Shown: positions 1 through 9,900 of the stretch, piece after piece | Position numbering within the stretch: the first letter of the stretch is position 1 | How the letters are laid out: each line of letters begins with the position of its first letter | Assembly: GCA_947498705.1 (NCBI GenBank) | Contig: CANMLW010000002.1 | Span: 1 to 64,000 of the forward strand | DNA: 64,000 nucleotides | Origin: an uncultured Aquimarina sp. | GTDB lineage: Bacteria > Bacteroidota > Bacteroidia > Flavobacteriales > Flavobacteriaceae | Reading direction: 5' to 3' | The notes under the pieces: generated by a model | Told to the model about the DNA's origin: nothing | Database searches by the model: none | The model's input: only the letters and a program-made list of their open reading frames with translations | Position numbers and translations under genes: made by a program

Positions 1-1232
1 ATCTCTGTTTCAGAAAATAACATACTGTTACATGCATCTGTGGCGTCTACTTCTACTCTATATTGACCAACAAAAGTTGCATCAAAAGTACTGATGCCTC
101 CTGATAATGGGCCTTGACTTTGTAAGTTAGTATCTACAAACCATCTTACGTTACTACCGTCGGGAGCATCTGTTTCTATCTGCAATGTAATAATTTGAGT
201 AGGTAGAATAATTAGGTTCTCTGGTAAAGGAGTGGTAATCGATGATCCCTCATTTACAACAGTTACAGGATCTGAAATAATAGTACAATCCTCACTAAAC
301 ATAACGTTCAGGGTATACTCTCCTCCAAAATCATTATCAGGCAAGGTATATGATGAAATCGTAGCTCCTTCGATAGCTTCTCCATCCTTCATCCATTGGT
401 ATGTATATCTGGTATTTTGAATACTAGATTTAAGTATTTTAGATTCATTAGGACAAAAAGAAAAATCAGGAGAAGGGGTTTCTATAAACACCGCAGAAAC
501 ATCTATAATAGAAACATTTACATCATTGGTATGAGCACGGAAGATGTTTTGACACTTACTAAAGGGTATTTGTGCATGATATTTACCTTCTACTGATACT
601 TCTAGACTAGATCCCGAGGCTCCAGGAATAACTATACCATCCCTATACCATTCCCATGAATAATCATCTGGATTTAATTCAGGACCATCTTCAAGTGTAC
701 CAGAAATATGCTCAAATACCTGAATATTAAGTGTTTTTGTAAACGAAGTGACATTGCATAAGACAATATCTTTTACACCATTCAGTTTTATCGATATATC
801 ATCAGAGAAATAATACATAGAAACATCATCAGATAACTCACTAATACTTTCTGGCACCGCCGTAGTAGTTCGTACACGCATTTTATAAGTATCACTACCA
901 ACATTTGTTGGTACCGAAAAATTCTCGAATCGTATTTCTAATTCACTCGCCGAACCATTGTTAGGACCATTTACAATACTTAATTGCTGTACTAAATCTG
1001 AATCTGTAAAGTTGCCACTGGGATCCGATAGTTCTAAAATAAATTGGTTGTCTGATGGAAACGCGGAACCAGAAAAAAGTGGCGCAATTACTGTAAAACT
1101 ATTAAAACTGTTTCTTGCACAAGCTGCAAAACTTTGTAATTCTGGTTTACCAATGGATCGTTGCGCAAAAAGACCATGGGAACAAATGACCAATAACACA
1201 CATACTACTATAAGGTTAAGTTCTTTTTTCAT
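1..1232 (-). CDS. Large secreted Ig-like/PKD-like repeat protein, N-terminal part (runs off left edge)
   Basis: The frame opens at an ATG at 1232 and is still open at base 1, so about 410 N-terminal residues are visible. Residues 1-24 form a Sec signal peptide ending in LFAQ. The rest is acidic and Ser/Thr-rich, with at least two Ig-like repeats marked by a WxxDG core (YSWEWYRDG near residue 190, YTYQWMKDG near 279). This build is typical of very large cell-surface or adhesin-like proteins exported by the type IX secretion system of Bacteroidota. The C-terminus that would carry the sorting signal is outside the window, so T9SS export is inferred. No catalytic domain is visible. The stretch to the next gene is about 670 bp, so it is probably transcribed alone. 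Confidence 0.8.
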   Translation of the reverse strand, partial: MKKELNLIVVCVLLVICSHGLFAQRSIGKPELQSFAACARNSFNSFTVIAPLFSGSAFPSDNQFILELSDPSGNFTDSDLVQQLSIVNGPNNGSASELEIRFENFSVPTNVGSDTYKMRVRTTTAVPESISELSDDVSMYYFSDDISIKLNGVKDIVLCNVTSFTKTLNIQVFEHISGTLEDGPELNPDDYSWEWYRDGIVIPGASGSSLEVSVEGKYHAQIPFSKCQNIFRAHTNDVNVSIIDVSAVFIETPSPDFSFCPNESKILKSSIQNTRYTYQWMKDGEAIEGATISSYTLPDNDFGGEYTLNVMFSEDCTIISDPVTVVNEGSSITTPLPENLIILPTQIITLQIETDAPDGSNVRWFVDTNLQSQGPLSGGISTFDATFVGQYRVEVDATDACNSMLFSETE

Positions 1233-1906
1233 GACATCTCTATAAATTACAGTAAAGAGAGTATATAAGAAGTAAAATCTCAATTTGGGGTACTTGTTAC
1301 TAGCTTTACTCTTTTACATAAATCCAAAAACATGTTTTTGTTTGACCACTAATTTTGGAATCATTATATCTTTAAAAAAGCAAACCTACTTCAATAAACA
1401 TGTATGATTCAAGTTTTTATCAGTCATATTATAGAGTTGTAGTCTTAATTCCAGAATTTCGTGTATACAGACCTTAACAAAATAATATAGCACTTAAATT
1501 TTCTCTATTTCTATGAGAAAACTCTGTTGATTTTATCCTATAAGCGCCTATAGAAGAGAGATAAAAACACGCACTTATAAAATATACTGGCGATAGCATA
1601 AATAATAATTAGGATACTTAATAATCAATTCTTGCGTTAAGGCAATACATCTTTTTTGTTGATTATTACAAGTATTATTGGTCATACAATCATACTGTAA
1701 CATTGATATTAAAACAATTAAACCAATAAAAATAAAAGAGAATAATTTGAATGGCAGAGCATTAAAAAAGAACTTAAATCATTTAAATACATACTTTATT
1801 CTCTAGTACTAATCAATAACACCAGTTAATACTATGAATATCATAAAAGAAAAAGACCGTCTAAAATAACTTAGACGGTCTCTCTTATAATTTTTTCAAA
1901 GAAAAT
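1233..1906. other. 674-bp intergenic region
   Basis: AT-rich spacer between the start of the Ig-like protein gene and the end of the OmpH-like gene. Apart from the terminator hairpin near 1854-1881 I see no credible reading frame, RNA gene or repeat. It must carry the promoter of the Ig-like gene, but no clear TAnnTTTG box was found. Confidence 0.5.
1854..1881 (-). terminator. Intrinsic terminator of the OmpH-like gene
   Basis: Perfect 10-bp inverted repeat (AGACCGTCTA and its complement) with an 8-nt loop. Read on the minus strand it is followed by a T-rich tract, and it lies 25 bp past the stop codon of the OmpH-like gene. Confidence 0.8.
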
Positions 1907-2440
1907 TTATTCCTTTGTTTTGGTAGAATCTGCTTCTGCCCCATTTAATTCTTTTAGAATTTTATCGGTTAAATCAAGTTCTTTTTTACCATATAAAATG
2001 TTACTGGTTTCGGTATCTCCATAGATGTAAGTATACCCATTTTTCTCACCGTATGATTCAATAAAATCTTTTACTTTATTGATAATAGAATCTATTTCTT
2101 TTTGACTTCCTTGCTGGATTTCCTGCATTTTTTGTTGTTGTTCTCTCTGCAGTTCCTGCTGTTTGGTCATTAATTCCTTTTCTTTCTTTTCTCTGTTTGA
2201 AGCTGTCATGGATTTCATGATCGTTTGATACCCTTGTACTTCAATTTGAAATTGTTTTGCTTTACCTTCCAGTTCAGCTCTTACTTCATTATTTCGCTTT
2301 GTCCATTTTTCCTGAGCCGTTTTCATTTCTTTAAAGTCAGAAACAACTTTTGTGTTGTTTACATAACCCGTTTTTTCTATTTGCTGATTACAAGAAGCCA
2401 ATAAAAGTAGAGCTCCTGCAACACATAAAATTTTTTTCAT
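1907..2440 (-). CDS. OmpH/Skp-family periplasmic chaperone-like lipoprotein
   Basis: A 177-residue protein with a lipoprotein signal peptide (LLLASC, lipidated Cys about residue 17). Residues about 30-160 are highly charged, Gln/Glu/Lys-rich helix predicted to form a long coiled coil, the two-tentacle architecture of Skp/OmpH. Proteins of this family bind unfolded outer-membrane proteins in the periplasm. The lipoprotein form is common in Flavobacteriia, whereas classical Skp is soluble. A TATTTTTG box 23 bp upstream and a strong terminator downstream indicate a single-gene transcript. The family assignment rests on architecture and general resemblance, not on a unique motif. Confidence 0.8.
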   Translation of the reverse strand: MKKILCVAGALLLLASCNQQIEKTGYVNNTKVVSDFKEMKTAQEKWTKRNNEVRAELEGKAKQFQIEVQGYQTIMKSMTASNREKKEKELMTKQQELQREQQQKMQEIQQGSQKEIDSIINKVKDFIESYGEKNGYTYIYGDTETSNILYGKKELDLTDKILKELNGAEADSTKTKE

Positions 2441-2462
2441 TTCTTTATAATTAAGTTCTGCG

Positions 2463-2470
2463 CAAAAATA
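2463..2470 (-). promoter_or_regulatory. Bacteroidota -7 box for the OmpH-like gene
   Basis: Minus-strand TATTTTTG matches the Bacteroidota TAnnTTTG -7 element and lies 23 bp upstream of the ATG. No convincing -33 TTG partner was found. Confidence 0.5.
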
Positions 2471-2608
2471 TCAAAGTTAAGTCGATGTTTTTGATATAAT
2501 ATATCAAAAAAACAAACTATAAATAAAAACAATACAAAAAATAAAAACAATACAAAAAATCTATTAAAAATAAATTATTTTCAAGCGTTTTAAGGCCTTT
2601 AAAAATAA

Positions 2609-2648
2609 AAAAGACCCCATCACAAAGCACGTGTAATAGTATGGGTTT
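2609..2648 (-). terminator. Probable terminator of the methyltransferase operon
   Basis: On the minus strand ACCCAT pairs with ATGGGGT across a long loop that includes CACGTG, followed by a run of T. It sits just past the stop codon of the methyltransferase gene, the last gene of the minus-strand run. The stem is short and imperfect. Confidence 0.5.
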
Positions 2649-2669
2649 AAATACTCTTTAAAACAATAA

Positions 2670-3521
2670 TTAATGGTTTTTTAAGACATAAATATGCGAA
2701 GAATACTCTCCAGATGCTCTTCCCTTTATATTTGAGAAGAATCCCACCCAAAAAGCCTTCAAAAAATTCATATTATTGGTTTTATATTTTTCTGAAAGCA
2801 GTGCAACATAATACGAATCAAATCTCATTGGCAACACTTTTTGAAGTGCTATATTTTTTTCATTAAAAAGTTTTTGAATGCTTGTTTTTGAAAAATGAGT
2901 AAGATGTCTGGGCACATCGTATGCAGCCCAAAATGATTTATAATAATTAGCATCATAGGATTTAAAGTTTGGAACCGCTATGATTACATATCCGTTTGGT
3001 TTTAAAAGACGTTTTAATTCTCTTATTTGTTCTTTTACATTTGGAACGTGTTCTAAAACATGCCACATTGTAATAATATCAAATGATTCATCGGGAATGT
3101 TCTTTGTGGTCTCTTTTAAAAAAACACTTTTTTGCTTTGCCAACTCTCTTGCAGATTCATTAGGTTCTATCCCCGTTACATTCCAACCTTTACTTTTTGC
3201 TTTGCTTAAAAAATCACCTGTTCCCGCACCAATATCCAAAAGATCTCCTGTTTTTTGATCTAATGAATAAAGTAGCTCAACTTTTTTACGAATGGCATAT
3301 GTTTTTACACTATGGTATAATTTTTCAAAAATTGATCTCTTTGCATCTGTATGAGAAATATAGTCTTCACTTTCGTAATATTTTCCTAAGTCATTTTCAC
3401 TTGGTTTTGGAACCGTAATCAACATATCATATTCTGCATCGTGCAATAATTTAAACTTATCCTTAGATACTGTATAATCTTTACATTCTAAAAAAAATGT
3501 AAGTTCCTTTTCTACATTCAT
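2670..3521 (-). CDS. Class I SAM-dependent methyltransferase
   Basis: A 283-residue soluble protein with a Rossmann-type SAM-binding core: motif I LLDIGAGTGDFL near residues 92-103, then a D/E-containing second strand (GIEPNESA), and the post-motif WHVLEHVPN that marks the Methyltransf_13/23 type. The substrate cannot be read from the sequence; relatives modify sugars, quinones or small molecules. The N-terminal 80 residues are a family-specific extension found in many Bacteroidota homologues. Its ATG shares one base with the stop of the upstream lipoprotein gene (TAATG), so the two are probably translationally coupled. It is the last gene of the mnmG run. Confidence 0.85.
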   Translation of the reverse strand: MNVEKELTFFLECKDYTVSKDKFKLLHDAEYDMLITVPKPSENDLGKYYESEDYISHTDAKRSIFEKLYHSVKTYAIRKKVELLYSLDQKTGDLLDIGAGTGDFLSKAKSKGWNVTGIEPNESARELAKQKSVFLKETTKNIPDESFDIITMWHVLEHVPNVKEQIRELKRLLKPNGYVIIAVPNFKSYDANYYKSFWAAYDVPRHLTHFSKTSIQKLFNEKNIALQKVLPMRFDSYYVALLSEKYKTNNMNFLKAFWVGFFSNIKGRASGEYSSHIYVLKNH

Positions 3522-4018
3522 TATTTTGGTATGACGTTATTATAATATTTTTCTTTTTGTACGGTATCTCTTATTTCTATTAAAAACGATCGAACTTTAT
3601 TACAAAAAAGAGATTTTTGAGAAAGACAATTATTTCCCTCACTATCCAAAACAATAATTTTTACGAAAGTTTCAATACTTCCAATTTCATTTTCTATTTC
3701 CTTATCTATTAACGATGAAATTAAATTGGTGTTAACTTGTCTATCAGTTTCAAAACTAATTCTGATATTAAATATAAAATCCAAGTCATTAAACAACTTG
3801 GTATCAAAATCAGACAATTTTTGATTATCTAACAAGTGAAATTGTTTTCGTAAAGAACGACGTGCTTCTTCTGGAAGCATTTTAGGTTTAAAAACAAATA
3901 CCTCTTCATTAAGGTTGTCTTCTGTTTCAATTCTAAAATGATCAATATCTCTTACTTTGTGTGTAGTTATACATGAAAACAACAAAAATGAAACAAAGAA
4001 CATAAAAACACTTTTCAT
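3521..4018 (-). CDS. Hypothetical lipoprotein
   Basis: A 165-residue protein with a short hydrophobic signal ending in LFSC, giving a lipidated Cys at about residue 16. The mature part contains a stretch EEARRSLRKQFHLL and a mixed alpha/beta C-terminal half; I do not recognise a named domain. It lies between a small membrane protein and the methyltransferase, overlapping the latter by one base (TAATG). A perfect parS core lies in the 62-bp gap upstream of it, next to the stop codon of the preceding gene. The function is unknown; outer-membrane or periplasmic location is inferred from the lipobox. Confidence 0.75.
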   Translation of the reverse strand: MKSVFMFFVSFLLFSCITTHKVRDIDHFRIETEDNLNEEVFVFKPKMLPEEARRSLRKQFHLLDNQKLSDFDTKLFNDLDFIFNIRISFETDRQVNTNLISSLIDKEIENEIGSIETFVKIIVLDSEGNNCLSQKSLFCNKVRSFLIEIRDTVQKEKYYNNVIPK

Positions 4019-4066
4019 TAACTCACTATTATTTTCGTTTGAACCAAATGTTACAAATAAACAACA

Positions 4067-4082
4067 TGTTCCACGTGGAACT
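4067..4082. promoter_or_regulatory. parS: parS-like centromere site 1
   Basis: TGTTCCACGTGGAACT contains the perfect 14-bp palindrome GTTCCACGTGGAAC, the core of the bacterial ParB binding site parS (same core as in Pseudomonas). It covers the first base of the stop codon of the 159-residue membrane protein gene. See the parS findings. Confidence 0.8.
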
Positions 4083-4560
4083 ATTTTTTTGTAGCATCAT
4101 ATATTTCTACGTTTAAAACCTTTTGAATTTCATTAGCTTTTTTTATTGCTTTTTCATAGTCTCTTGCTCTATAGACAGTAAAATGTTTATTTTCCTTAAA
4201 AAAACGAATAGCAAACCTTTCCTGTCTTTCTTTGGTTCCTATTGCCGCAATTGCACCCCATTCATTATCTATGCTAGATGAAATTGGAAAAACAGAAATA
4301 TAATCGGGATACTCTACATCTAATTTACTTTTTAGTAACACAATTCGAAAAACAGAAACCACTTTATAATTATTAAAGCCTGAACTAAATTCATAAGAAA
4401 TAGAATATCCAACCAAAAACAATGAGACTAGTAAAAAAAGCAATTTGATTAAAAGCAATTCTGTTTCTGTTACGAACAACATTATTGTAAAAAATAAAAA
4501 AACAAAAGAAACAATTTTTCCTTTTAATGGTTTTTCCTGTTTACAAAATACTTTTTTCAT
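4081..4560 (-). CDS. Hypothetical inner-membrane protein
   Basis: A 159-residue protein with two adjacent hydrophobic segments near residues 15-33 and 36-55, then a soluble domain of about 100 residues predicted as alpha/beta. The layout resembles small PH-domain-like membrane proteins, but no motif proves this. Its ATG shares one base with the mnmG stop codon (TAATG), so it is cotranscribed and probably coupled with mnmG. The TAG stop overlaps parS site 1. The function is unknown. Confidence 0.75.
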   Translation of the reverse strand: MKKVFCKQEKPLKGKIVSFVFLFFTIMLFVTETELLLIKLLFLLVSLFLVGYSISYEFSSGFNNYKVVSVFRIVLLKSKLDVEYPDYISVFPISSSIDNEWGAIAAIGTKERQERFAIRFFKENKHFTVYRARDYEKAIKKANEIQKVLNVEIYDATKK

Positions 4561-6431
4561 TATCTACCCATGTACACTAAAAGAACAGAAATATCACTTG
4601 GAGAAACCCCACTAATTCGTGATGCTTGTGAAATAGTTGCTGGTCTAATTTTAGACATTTTCTCACATGCTTCAAACGATAATGATTTTAATTTAGTATA
4701 ATCAAAATCCTTCGGGATTTTTAAATCTTCTAAACGATTTAATTTATCTGCGTTATTTTTTTCTTTTTCTATATATCCAGAATATTTTACCTGAATTTCT
4801 GTTTGCTCTAAAACTTCTTTATCAAGATTATTTTCTTTGATGTATGTTGAAACTTTTTCAAACCCCATTACATCCTTAAGATTAATTTGTGGTCTAGAAA
4901 ACAGCTTAAACAATTTACCACTTTGCTTAATTGGTGAAGAATCATTTTTTTCTAAAACAGGATTTGCTTCTTCTGGAGAAATACTTGTTTCTTTAAAAAA
5001 CTGAACAAAGTCCGAAGACTGTTTTTCTTTTCTCTCCATTCTTCTCATTCTTTCTTCTGAAGCCAATCCAATTTCAAAAGATTTTGGCGTTAATCTAAAA
5101 TCAGCATTATCTTGTCTTAATAACGTTCTATACTCTGCTCTAGAAGTAAACATTCTATAAGGCTCTTCTGTACCTTTGGTAATAAGATCATCTATAAGAA
5201 CGCCAATATAAGCTTCGCTACGCTTTAAAATAAAAGATTCTTTTTCCTTTACCTTTAGCGCCGCATTCATACCCGCCATCAAACCCTGAGAGGCTGCTTC
5301 TTCATATCCAGTGGTCCCATTAATTTGACCTGCAAAATACAAGCCCGAAATCAACTTTGTCTCCAATGTATGCGTTAGCTGTGTCGGAGGAAAATAATCA
5401 TACTCGATCGCATACCCTGGTCTAAAAAACTTTACATTCTCAAATCCAACCACAGATCGTAATGCTTTAAACTGAACATCCTCTGGCAAAGATGTTGAAA
5501 ATCCATTTACATAAACTTCTACAGTATTCCATCCTTCAGGTTCTACAAAAAGTTGATGTCTATCTTTATCTGCAAAACGATTAATTTTATCTTCTATAGA
5601 TGGGCAATATCTTGGACCTATACTTTTAATACTTCCATTAAACATTGGAGAACGATCAAAACCTTCTCTAAGCAAATTATGTACTTCTGTAGAAGTATAT
5701 GTCATATAACATGATCTTTGCTCTTTTAATGGTTTTGTTAAATTAGAATAACTAAATTTTTCTGGTTGCTCATCTCCTGGTTGTTCTATCATTTTAGAAT
5801 AATCCAAAGATCTTCCATCTACTCTAGGAGGAGTTCCTGTTTTCATTCTTCCTGCATCAAAACCAAGATCAATTAATTGTTCTGTAATTCCTGTCGCTGC
5901 TTTTTCACCAGATCTACCCCCGCCAAATTGTTTCTCTCCTATATGAATTAATCCATTTAAAAAAGTACCATTTGTCAAAACAACAGTTTTTGCTTTTATC
6001 TCAAGACCCAATGAAGTTTTTACACCTTTCACTTCACCATTTTCTACAACTAACCCACTTACCATTTCCTGGTAAAAATCCAAGTTATTGGTTTGCTCTA
6101 AAAGCAAACGCCACTCTTCTGCAAAACGCATTCTATCGCTTTGCACTCTTGGACTCCACATAGCAGGTCCTTTTGACTTATTCAACATTTTAAATTGTAT
6201 TGCAGTTTTATCACTTACAATACCACTATATCCACCAAGTGCATCTATCTCTCTTACTATTTGTCCTTTTGCAATTCCGCCCATAGCCGGATTACAACTC
6301 ATTTGCGCAATGTTTTGCAAATTCATTGTAATAAGTAACGTGCTACAACCTAAATTTGCCGCGGCAGCGGCAGCTTCACTACCTGCGTGACCTCCTCCTA
6401 CTACAATAACATCATACTCTATACCAAACAT
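4560..6431 (-). CDS. mnmG: tRNA uridine-5-carboxymethylaminomethyl modification enzyme MnmG (GidA)
   Basis: With MnmE this FAD enzyme installs the cmnm5 group on the wobble uridine of tRNAs. The protein is 623 residues, the usual length. The FAD-binding GGGHAG lies at residues 12-17 of the first beta-alpha-beta unit, the GidA signature GPRYCPSIEDKI near residue 275, and TGYEEAASQGLMAG near 370. The helical C-terminal domain that docks MnmE and tRNA ends in VLLVYMGR. No start alternative is needed: the ATG at 6431 begins the FAD fold immediately. It sits between two parS palindromes, as gidA often lies near the origin and par loci in bacteria. mnmE is not in the window. Confidence 0.97.
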   Translation of the reverse strand: MFGIEYDVIVVGGGHAGSEAAAAAANLGCSTLLITMNLQNIAQMSCNPAMGGIAKGQIVREIDALGGYSGIVSDKTAIQFKMLNKSKGPAMWSPRVQSDRMRFAEEWRLLLEQTNNLDFYQEMVSGLVVENGEVKGVKTSLGLEIKAKTVVLTNGTFLNGLIHIGEKQFGGGRSGEKAATGITEQLIDLGFDAGRMKTGTPPRVDGRSLDYSKMIEQPGDEQPEKFSYSNLTKPLKEQRSCYMTYTSTEVHNLLREGFDRSPMFNGSIKSIGPRYCPSIEDKINRFADKDRHQLFVEPEGWNTVEVYVNGFSTSLPEDVQFKALRSVVGFENVKFFRPGYAIEYDYFPPTQLTHTLETKLISGLYFAGQINGTTGYEEAASQGLMAGMNAALKVKEKESFILKRSEAYIGVLIDDLITKGTEEPYRMFTSRAEYRTLLRQDNADFRLTPKSFEIGLASEERMRRMERKEKQSSDFVQFFKETSISPEEANPVLEKNDSSPIKQSGKLFKLFSRPQINLKDVMGFEKVSTYIKENNLDKEVLEQTEIQVKYSGYIEKEKNNADKLNRLEDLKIPKDFDYTKLKSLSFEACEKMSKIRPATISQASRISGVSPSDISVLLVYMGR

Positions 6432-6445
6432 AATCTTTATCCAAT

Positions 6446-6461
6446 TGTTCCACGTGGAACA
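6446..6461. promoter_or_regulatory. parS: parS centromere site 2
   Basis: Perfect 16-bp palindrome TGTTCCACGTGGAACA in the 49-bp gap between ybeY and mnmG. It matches the ParB site consensus TGTTNCACGTGAAACA except for one symmetrical G, a variant used as a genuine parS in pseudomonads. Confidence 0.85.
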
Positions 6462-6480
6462 TTTTTAATTCATATTTCTC

Positions 6481-6900
6481 TTAATGTTCCACGTGGAACA
6501 TTTTTAATTTTTCATCTTCCTTCCCAGACATTTCCTCTTTCTCCATCTTAGACTTATCCTTATATCCACAATAATGTAACACACCATGTATCATAACTCT
6601 TCTTAGTTCTTCGTCAAAAGTAACCTCAAAAATATCGGCATTTTCTCTTACTCTTTCTATAGAAATATAGATATCACCTGATAGTTGATTTCCTATAGTA
6701 TTATCAAAACTTATGATGTCTGTAAACGTATCATGATTTAAAAAATCTTGATTAATTTTTAATAAATACTGATCATCACAAAAAATAAAATTTATCTCTC
6801 CGATGCTTTTAGATTCAGATACTACTACCTTATTAATCCAACTTGTTACCTTCTCTTCTTTCGTCAAAACGAAATTAGTTTCATAATAAAAATTAATCAT
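6481..6900 (-). CDS. ybeY: Endoribonuclease / rRNA maturation factor YbeY
   Basis: A 139-residue member of UPF0054, a zinc enzyme needed for 16S rRNA 3'-end maturation and ribosome quality control. The signature HGVLHYCGYKDK gives the first two zinc histidines; the third ligand, normally His in GYDH, is replaced by Asp or Lys (GYKD). The upstream SFDNT/GDIYIS strands fit the family. Its ATG lies 8 bp inside the 3' end of the DUF4175 gene, so the two are coupled. The last six codons plus stop are made of parS site 3 and encode MFHVEH, so the C-terminal tail is dictated by the centromere site rather than by the enzyme. Confidence 0.93.
   Translation of the reverse strand: MINFYYETNFVLTKEEKVTSWINKVVVSESKSIGEINFIFCDDQYLLKINQDFLNHDTFTDIISFDNTIGNQLSGDIYISIERVRENADIFEVTFDEELRRVMIHGVLHYCGYKDKSKMEKEEMSGKEDEKLKMFHVEH
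6485..6500. promoter_or_regulatory. parS: parS centromere site 3, inside the ybeY 3' end
   Basis: Second perfect TGTTCCACGTGGAACA, 39 bp from site 2. It is read in frame as the final codons of ybeY (Met-Phe-His-Val-Glu-His). Confidence 0.85.
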
Positions 6901-9900
6901 TCTCTATCTTAAAATACTGCTGAACCTTTTGTTTATAATTTTGCCGCAAAGGTAATACTTGTCTATTTAATATCTCTGTAGTATTAAAATATTGTTTCGC
7001 TTTATTTATAGCTTCAATATTTTGATCATCAAATAGTGTTCTGTTTGTTTTACTTTCTCTTCTTTCTTCTTCTCCTTGCTCAAAAGCAGCCTCATTAAGT
7101 TTTAATAACTGATGCTTCAAGTCCTGCATCTTCTTCAATGTTTCTGTATTAAAACCTTTTTCTAATAACTCTTGTTCCACTTCCTCCATTCTACGTAAAA
7201 GATTATTTCCGGCACCTCTTCCTTTTCCAGATTCTCTAATCTTATCGGCCAAGGCATTCCTTAGCTGTTGTTGTTGCTTATAAATTTCATACAACTCACC
7301 GTTCATTTGTTCGCCTTGCATTTCAGATTTACCTTCTCCATTTTCACCTCCACTATTTCCATCACCTTCATTTTTTCCATCCTTATCACCACCATTTTCT
7401 TTTCCTTTTTCATCACCTTTCTGGCTACCATTTTCTTTTCCTTTACCTTCACTTTTTTCTTTTCCTTCGCCCTGTTGTTTACCTTGTTTACTTCCACTTT
7501 TAGAACCTTCTTCCATCTTATCATTTAGTTCTTCCTGTTTCTTAATAATATCGGGTAACTGAAATTCGCCTTCACCACTTTTTCCTTTACCACTAGATGC
7601 GGCCATACTATTTTGCATTTGATCCAATGTCCTACTTAAAAGATACGCCAAATCATTAGAACCTGTAACAGTATATTGTTGATTTGCCGAACCCTGTACC
7701 ACCTTGTTTTCTGCTAACCTTTCTAATGATTTATCTATATTAAACTCGATATCAGAAAGTGTATTTGTAACACTCTCTGTAATCTGAGGAGTTCTTAAAG
7801 CCAACGCATATAAACTATCATCAATATGAATAAAATTTTCTCTAAGCACACTTTGCTTTTTTAACTTAGAAGAGTAAGAAGGATTATCCATATTAATACC
7901 CTTCAACTCTTTCATAAGGTATTCTTGTGCCATAGAAAAATCTACCAAATTATCTAATACCTGTCTAAGCATTTCTATATCCTCTTGCTGTTGTTCTGCA
8001 CCCGACATCTGCATTTGAGAACGCATATTACTACCCATTTGTTTCATCTTTTGGGCAGCACTTTTCTGGTTCTTTTTGGCTTCAGAATTATTTTGCTTTT
8101 CTAAATTATCACTCGCTTTCTTCTGCTCTTCCTTTATCTCATTTTCATCTTCTTTTTTTTGATCCAATTTCATAGGCTTTTTTAACGCCTTATTTTCCTT
8201 TCGCAAGTCTTCCATTTCCTTTTGAAATTCTTCGAATTCCTTATTCAATTCTTCTTGCTTATCCTTCGTGTTTTCTTCCTCGCTCTTTTCAGAAAGCTCC
8301 TCCTGCTTTTTAGCCATATTGTCCAATTCGTTGGCTAACTTCTCATGCTTTTCAATAACATAAAATCTTTTAGTCAACTCTAACAACTGTTCTAAATTTT
8401 TCTTTAAACTTTTATTTTCCTTACCTAATTCATCCAACTTCTTTGTCAACTCTTCTTTCTTAATTTTACCAGCCAATCGTTCTATTTCTTCCAGAAGTTT
8501 TTCATTCTTTTTTAGTTTCTCTTCATTACGTTCAAGTCTTTCTTTAAGTGCATCCTTAAATGGTTCTTCTTCCTTTTTATCCTTCAACTCATTCAAATTA
8601 TCTTTCAACCTTTTTGAAAAATCCTGCATCATTTTCTCCTGCTCCTTTTGTCTATTTAAAAAATCTTCTAACTTTTTTTTATCATTAAAATCAAGTAACT
8701 TTTTTTCTTTTTGTATCTTACTAAGATTCATCAATTCCTTCTCTTGTTCTTTAAATTTATCTAGAGATTTATTGAGTCCCGAAATAGTTTCATTCTGTTT
8801 TTGAAGTAACAAATTTTCCTGTTCTTCTTTAGTTTTTTTTCTAAAACTAAAGACTGTGCTCTTGGTGCTTTTATAATTATGCAATACATCATTATCAAAT
8901 ACTTCAAAATAAAATTCATAATTAACACCTTCATCCAAACTCAAATTGTTCGGAAAAACATAAATAAATTCATCAAAAACAGATTTATTAATAGCTATAC
9001 TTTCTATCTTACTACTAGTCACATCATCAACATTGTAATACACTAATCTAAGTTTACTCAAACCAAAATCATCGCTTACCTTACCAAAGAAATACATGGT
9101 TTCTAAATCGATAGAATCCTTTTTCGATTTCAAGTTAAGCTCTGGGTATTGATCCTTTATCACATTAAGATTAAAAGATAAGTTATCATAGTTTTTTACA
9201 TTGGTATTCGAAGTCGTAATTTCATAATCAAGGTTAGAGAATATTCGTCTATTATGTGCAAAATTTTGGTTCTCTTTATCAAACGCAACTATAGAATCTT
9301 TAGTAACGAACTCTACTTTATTAGTATTCCTTGTACTAACAATCCACTCTACTTTGGTGCCTTCTGGAATTGTAGCATTACCAGAACTCTTAATTACTTC
9401 ATCCTTTTTTTGTGTATACTGTGGATAATCCAATCTCATTTCAAAATCCAATAATGCAGGTATTGGTACTACTTCTAAACTATAATCTTTTGACTTAACA
9501 TTATTTGCTTCAATTCTAAAATCTAGTCTACTTTTTGGTTGAACAAATGTATATTCAAACTCCCCAAGGCCAACATTATTCAAAAAATAAACCTCTTCAT
9601 TATAAGCAATAGTAGCATTCTCTGGTATAATTTCCCCAGTAGTTCTAATTTTTAAAACAAAGTCGGTATTCTCATATGCATTTAAGCTTTTATTAACAAT
9701 ATAGAAATGAAAAGGCGCAGGAGGCTCATATGCCACCTCATAGTTTACAACTCTATTGTAACTATCTGAAATCCAATGTATTTTATTAAAAACAAACAAG
9801 CACAACACAAAACCTACTGGTATCGCCGCATATTTTAGGTATTTAACATTCTTACCAAGATTAATAGCTAATCTAAACGGAATAGGTTTTAATTCGTTTG

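Noticed and set aside
7268..7528. Open frames of 86 and 73 residues on both strands inside the DUF4175 gene
   Set aside because: They come from the Lys/Gly/Glu low-complexity tract of the large gene; composition and placement are those of a shadow.
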